Source of the DNA: Thalassovita sp.
GTDB taxonomy: Bacteria; Pseudomonadota; Alphaproteobacteria; Rhodobacterales; Rhodobacteraceae
Reading direction: 5' to 3'
Assembly: GCF_963691685.1 (NCBI RefSeq)
Contig: NZ_OY829290.1
Location: 496,001 to 560,000 of the forward strand
Length of the DNA: 64,000 bases
Both the position numbers and the translations under genes were made by a program. The notes beneath the pieces are model-generated. The model made no database searches. It saw only the letters and a program-made list of their open reading frames with translations, and was not told where the DNA came from. Below are positions 60,410 through 64,000 of the stretch, piece after piece (the first letter of the stretch is position 1; every line of letters begins with the position of its first letter).

Positions 60410-61105
60410 ATGAACGACGAAAACATGCAAGCAGACAACAACCCGGTGAACCCGCTGCCGCCGGTGATCGTGGCGCTGTTCCTGTTCATTCTGGGGATCG
60501 AGGTTCTGTTCAATCTCGGCGCGCGCGGCATTCTTGGCGGGCCCGAGGCGGTGGGCTGGCGGTTGGCGGCGCTGCAAAAATACGCCTTCTCGGATGAGAT
60601 CTTTGAATGGATGCGGGCCACCGGGCAGTACCCGTTTGAACATATGGTGCGCTTTGTCACCTACGGGTTTGTGCATCTCAGCTTTGTGCATGCGCTGTTT
60701 GGCTGTGTGATCCTCCTGGCGCTCGGCAAGATGGCGGGGGAGGTTTATAACCAATTTGCACTGCTGTTGTTCTTTGTCATGGGAGCGGCCAATGGGGCGC
60801 TGATCTACGGGCTGGTGCTGGATGTGGATACCCCGTTGATCGGGGCCTATCCCGGCGCCTATGCGATGATCGGCGCCTATACCTACCTGCTGTGGCTGCG
60901 TCTTGGCATGCTGGGCGAACAGCAGATCCGGGCGTTTTCGCTGATCGGTTTCTTGCTGGGCATTCAGCTGCTCTTTGGTGCGCTGTTTGGCGGCACGCCG
61001 GACTGGCTGGCTGATGTGGCGGGCTTTGTCACCGGGTTGGTTCTGGCGGTGTTCCTGATCCCCGGCGGGCTGCGCCGGTTGCGGGATCGGTTGCGCACCC
61101 GCTGA
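60410..61105 (+). CDS. Rhomboid-like membrane protein lacking the catalytic pair
   Basis: 231 residues from ATG 60410 (GAGG and GGGA upstream). Six helices and rhomboid-like order: FVTYGFVHLSFVHALFGCVI, GAANGALIYGLVL, YPGAYAMIGAYTYLL, DWLADVAGFVTGLVLAVF. In active rhomboids the G-x-S-G serine would lie where this has G-A-Y-A, and the catalytic His would be at ADVAG, where Asp-Val is present. Both are missing, so this should be an inactive (iRhom/Derlin-like) member. Role unknown. Confidence 0.75.
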   Translation: MNDENMQADNNPVNPLPPVIVALFLFILGIEVLFNLGARGILGGPEAVGWRLAALQKYAFSDEIFEWMRATGQYPFEHMVRFVTYGFVHLSFVHALFGCVILLALGKMAGEVYNQFALLLFFVMGAANGALIYGLVLDVDTPLIGAYPGAYAMIGAYTYLLWLRLGMLGEQQIRAFSLIGFLLGIQLLFGALFGGTPDWLADVAGFVTGLVLAVFLIPGGLRRLRDRLRTR

Positions 61106-61184
61106 ATTTGGCACTGATTGGGGGCAATAGATCGGGGCAGTCTCAGCCGCCCCGTCCTTATTCGCCCCGTCTTCAGCCTAGTCT

Positions 61185-62729
61185 TCAGCCACCTCTTCGC
61201 ATCGCGCTTTTGAACTCGGCCAGACGGAAGGCTCCGATCAGCTGTCCAATGCCGAAGTAACTGGCCATTCCGATCAGAACCAGCACGGCCAAGGCGCCAT
61301 AGCGCAGGCCGGCCATGCCCAGAAACGGGGTCAGTGCCACATTGGCCATCCACAGCACCGCCCCCATCGCAAAGGAGGCGGCGACGATGCGCCAGATCCG
61401 ACTGTGAAACCGGCGATCAAAGCGGGCCACATCGCCAAATCCGCGCGCGCCAACGCCCAGCCTGGCCACCATCGCCCAGCCCGCCAGCGTGGTCGCAATC
61501 GCCGAGGCGATCCAGCCGATAAACGGCGCAAGGCCAACGGCAATCACCGCGTTCACAACCATAGCCCCAAGGGCATAACGGAATGGGGTTTTGGTGTCTT
61601 CGCGGGCAAAGAACAGCGGCTGCAGGATTTTCTGCAAGACAAAGGCCGGCAGACCTAGGCCATAGATCGCAACTGCCACCGCAATGGCCGCGCTGTCATC
61701 TGAGGTCATCGCACCCCGTTCAAACAGGACCGAAACCAGCGGCAGCGGAACAACCACCAGAGCCACAGCCGCCGGGATGGTCAGCGCCAGTGAAATCTCT
61801 GCCGCCCGGCTCAGCGCGTTGCGCGATCCGTCGTGATCCCCGGCCTTCAGCCGGCGTGACAGGTCCGGCAACAGCACCACACCGATGGCGATGCCCACCA
61901 CACCAAGCGGCAGCTGGTACAGCCGGTCCGCTGCATAGAGCCAGCCCACGGCGCGGTCGAAATAGCTGGCGACCTGCTGGCCGACCAACAGGTTCACCTG
62001 CACCACACCACCTGCCAGGGCGGCGGGCACGGCGACGATCACCAGCTGCTTCATCTCGGGGCTGAACCGGGGCCGTTGCAAGCGGATGCTGATGCCCGCA
62101 CGTTGTGCCGCAATCCAGACCAGCCCCATCTGCGCGATCCCGGCAAAGGGCACCATCCAGACCAGGCTTTGCGCCACATCACCCCCGGCCAGAACCGCCC
62201 CCAGCATGGCCCCGACCATCAGGATGTTCAGCAGGACCGGCGCCGCCGCTGCAGCCGCAAACCGGCCATGGGCGTTCAATACCCCAGACAGCAGTGCCGC
62301 GAGGGATATGAACAGGATGTAAGGAAAGGCGATCCGCCCAAAAGCAACGGAGAGGTCAAACTGTTCCTGCCCGGCAAAGCCCGAGGCCAGACCGTAGATC
62401 AGCCAGGGCATCGTCAGCTGCGCCAGAAGGGTCAGAACGATCAGCACCGTGGCCAGACCACTGATGGCCTGACTGGCAAAACCGCTGGGGTCTTCATCGC
62501 CTTCTAGCCGTTTGGAATATTGCGGAATGAAGGCCATGTTGAATGCGCCTTCGGCAAAGAACCGGCGGAACATATTGGGCAGGCGGAACGCCACCACAAA
62601 GGCCTCATAGGCCGGGCCGGTGCCCAGATAGGCCAGGATCATCGCATCGCGCACAAACCCCAGAACCCGGCTCAGCAAGGTCCAGGCGCCAACCGTCAGG
62701 AAGCCGGAAATCAGGCGGATCGACTTCAT
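61185..62729 (-). CDS. murJ: Lipid II flippase MurJ
   Basis: 514 residues with about 14 helices. Family marks: TLLSRVLGFVRDAMILAYLG, FRLPNMFRRFFAEGAFNMAFIP, and the Arg/Asp-rich cavity (PLPLVSVLFERGAMTSDDS, FFAREDTKTPFRYAL). It flips lipid II across the inner membrane. It overlaps the end of glnD by 4 bases, so the two are co-translated. Confidence 0.95.
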   Translation of the reverse strand: MKSIRLISGFLTVGAWTLLSRVLGFVRDAMILAYLGTGPAYEAFVVAFRLPNMFRRFFAEGAFNMAFIPQYSKRLEGDEDPSGFASQAISGLATVLIVLTLLAQLTMPWLIYGLASGFAGQEQFDLSVAFGRIAFPYILFISLAALLSGVLNAHGRFAAAAAAPVLLNILMVGAMLGAVLAGGDVAQSLVWMVPFAGIAQMGLVWIAAQRAGISIRLQRPRFSPEMKQLVIVAVPAALAGGVVQVNLLVGQQVASYFDRAVGWLYAADRLYQLPLGVVGIAIGVVLLPDLSRRLKAGDHDGSRNALSRAAEISLALTIPAAVALVVVPLPLVSVLFERGAMTSDDSAAIAVAVAIYGLGLPAFVLQKILQPLFFAREDTKTPFRYALGAMVVNAVIAVGLAPFIGWIASAIATTLAGWAMVARLGVGARGFGDVARFDRRFHSRIWRIVAASFAMGAVLWMANVALTPFLGMAGLRYGALAVLVLIGMASYFGIGQLIGAFRLAEFKSAMRRGG

Positions 62730-64000
62730 GAAATGGCCCTTTCCGCGCCCTCAGTGATGGCTTCGCGCAGCTTCTTTTCCAGCGTCTTTTGGCGCGGGGC
62801 CGAGTGGAACTTCAGCCCGAACATGTCTTTGACGTAGAAGCTGTCGACCACCTGTTCGCCATAGGTCGCGATCACGGCCGAGGCGATATAGACGTTGTTG
62901 TTGGCCAGCGTCCGGGTCAGATCAAACAACAGGCCGGGCCGGTCGCGGGTGTCCACCTCGATGATGGTGTAGATATCCGATCCTTCGTTATCAAAGGTGA
63001 TCGAGGTCGGCACCCGGAAGGCACGTTCGCGTTTCTTGATCTTGTCGCGCGATTTCATCGCTTCGGTGGCTTTCACCTCACCCAGCAGGATCTTTTTGAT
63101 CATCTGGGTCAGCCGGGGCAGGCGCTCTTCCTCATAGGGGTGGCCATCCGCGTCCTGCACCCAGAAGACCGCAGTGGCATAGCCATCCTTGGAGGTATAG
63201 GTGCGCGCGTCCACCACATTGGCCCCGACAAGTGCCAACGCGCCGCTGAGGCGGGAAAAGATGCCGGGGTGATCGACAAGGGCAAAACAGGCGCGGGTCG
63301 CATCGCGGTCCAGATCCGGGTGCAGGTCGATGCGCACCTCATCATCGGGGATGTCGCGCAGCAAGGTGGCAAAGACCGCATGGGTGTTGGTGTCGAGACC
63401 TTGCCAATAAGGCGGGTAATGGCGGCCGGTTTCCGTCCGCAACGGGGCGCTGTCCCAGTCCGACAGCCGCTCGCGCAGCAGCTTGCGCGCCTCGGCGCCA
63501 CGGTTTTCGCGATTGACCTCTTCCAGCCCGTGTTCCAGCGCCTGCGCGGTATCGCGGTGCAGCTGGCGGATCAGCACGGCCTTCCAGTTGTTCCAGGTGT
63601 CAGGGCCCACGCCACGAATGTCACAGACCGTCAGCACGGTCAGCAGATCCAACCGCTTGCGGGTTTTCACCGCCTTGGCAAAGGCACGTACTGTGCGCGG
63701 GTCCGAGATATCGCGTTTCTGCGCCATGTCCGACATCAACAGGTGATAGCGCACCAGCCATTCCACCGTCTCGACCTCAGACTTGGACAGGCCCAGATGC
63801 GGCGCTACTTTGCGCGCGATCTTGGCGCCAAGGATTGAGTGATCTTCATCACGGCCTTTGCCGATGTCATGCAGCAGCAGCGCCACATAGATCACCTTGC
63901 GGTTCACCCCTTCCTTCAGGATGCCCGAAACCAACGGCAGGCTTTCCACCAGATCGCCATGTTCGATTTCGCTGAGGTTGCGGATGCATTGGATCGTGTG
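62726..64000 (-). CDS. glnD: Bifunctional uridylyltransferase/uridylyl-removing enzyme, C-terminal part
   Basis: The frame is open to the last base, so the start is outside. The visible 424 residues include the HD domain (LLLHDIGKGRDEDHS with HD), a helical region and two ACT domains: HPGIFSRLSGALALVGANVV and DRPGLLFDLTRTLANNNVYIA. GlnD uridylylates PII (GlnB/GlnK) under nitrogen limitation and removes the group when glutamine is plentiful. The nucleotidyltransferase half lies beyond the window. Overlaps the murJ start by 4 bases. Confidence 0.95.
   Translation of the reverse strand, partial: HTIQCIRNLSEIEHGDLVESLPLVSGILKEGVNRKVIYVALLLHDIGKGRDEDHSILGAKIARKVAPHLGLSKSEVETVEWLVRYHLLMSDMAQKRDISDPRTVRAFAKAVKTRKRLDLLTVLTVCDIRGVGPDTWNNWKAVLIRQLHRDTAQALEHGLEEVNRENRGAEARKLLRERLSDWDSAPLRTETGRHYPPYWQGLDTNTHAVFATLLRDIPDDEVRIDLHPDLDRDATRACFALVDHPGIFSRLSGALALVGANVVDARTYTSKDGYATAVFWVQDADGHPYEEERLPRLTQMIKKILLGEVKATEAMKSRDKIKKRERAFRVPTSITFDNEGSDIYTIIEVDTRDRPGLLFDLTRTLANNNVYIASAVIATYGEQVVDSFYVKDMFGLKFHSAPRQKTLEKKLREAITEGAERAIS

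Noticed and set aside
1..64000. tRNA, rRNA, CRISPR arrays, transposases and prophage structural genes
   Set aside because: I looked for CCA-ended cloverleaf-like segments, regular short repeats with spacers and DDE/phage proteins and saw none. A tRNAscan or CRISPR finder run would settle it.

Overview
The window looks like a piece of an alphaproteobacterial chromosome from the Rhodobacteraceae, most likely the Roseobacter group. It is GC-rich. It encodes the alphaproteobacterial cell-cycle regulator GcrA, a trxB/lrp divergon, several small families typical of Rhodobacteraceae (Hint-domain protein, DUF6455, DUF1467, a 42-residue basic protein) and FNR-type (TTGAT-N4-ATCAA) sites. I saw no rRNA, tRNA, CRISPR array, transposase or phage structural gene. 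Most of the window is ordinary housekeeping sequence.

Layout. 0-5 kb: the end of a cation-efflux protein, a quinone-reductase-like flavoprotein, a large fused wHTH-ATP sulfurylase-APS kinase gene, then trxB-rraB and a divergent lrp. 5-14 kb: Hint protein, lgt-midA-pgeF operon, ubiK, YbjN protein, proC-csaA-like-hydroxyacid dehydrogenase operon, and a KAS III enzyme. 14-22 kb: tdk, a 370-bp intergenic region with strong predicted RNA structure, a CII-like/LuxR-solo pair, carB, and pabB-pabC. 22-34 kb: aspS, a DUF1800/DUF1501 export pair, GNAT, a response regulator, methylmalonyl-CoA epimerase, nitroreductase, a histone-deacetylase-like enzyme and small genes. 33.8-35.1 kb: four tandem small cysteine-rich DUF6455 paralogues with two FNR-type operators. 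35.9-37.3 kb: a low-GC island carrying a PD-(D/E)XK nuclease-like gene broken by one amber codon. 37-49 kb: rimO, an AsmA protein, lipoproteins, argD-argF, a frameshifted EamA transporter, an ABC-2 permease, gcrA, a phosphate transporter and a NUDIX hydrolase. 49-64 kb: hrpB/meaB divergon, ABC exporter, rpmB, copper chaperone, sirtuin, LMW phosphatase, a BCAT-like aminotransferase, an S74-domain lipoprotein, trpS, a degenerate rhomboid, murJ and the end of glnD.

Points that stand out: (i) the DUF6455 array under two FNR-type boxes, which suggests an oxygen-controlled set of small C-x2-C-x5-C proteins; (ii) a winged-helix regulator fused to both sulfate-activation enzymes, with a perfect 16-bp palindrome just upstream; (iii) a three-way-junction-like structure between tdk and the CII-like gene; (iv) the amber-interrupted nuclease island, bordered by a dispersed repeat on the left and a perfect 19-bp inverted repeat on the right. 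All functional statements come from reading the sequence and family knowledge; no database search was run.
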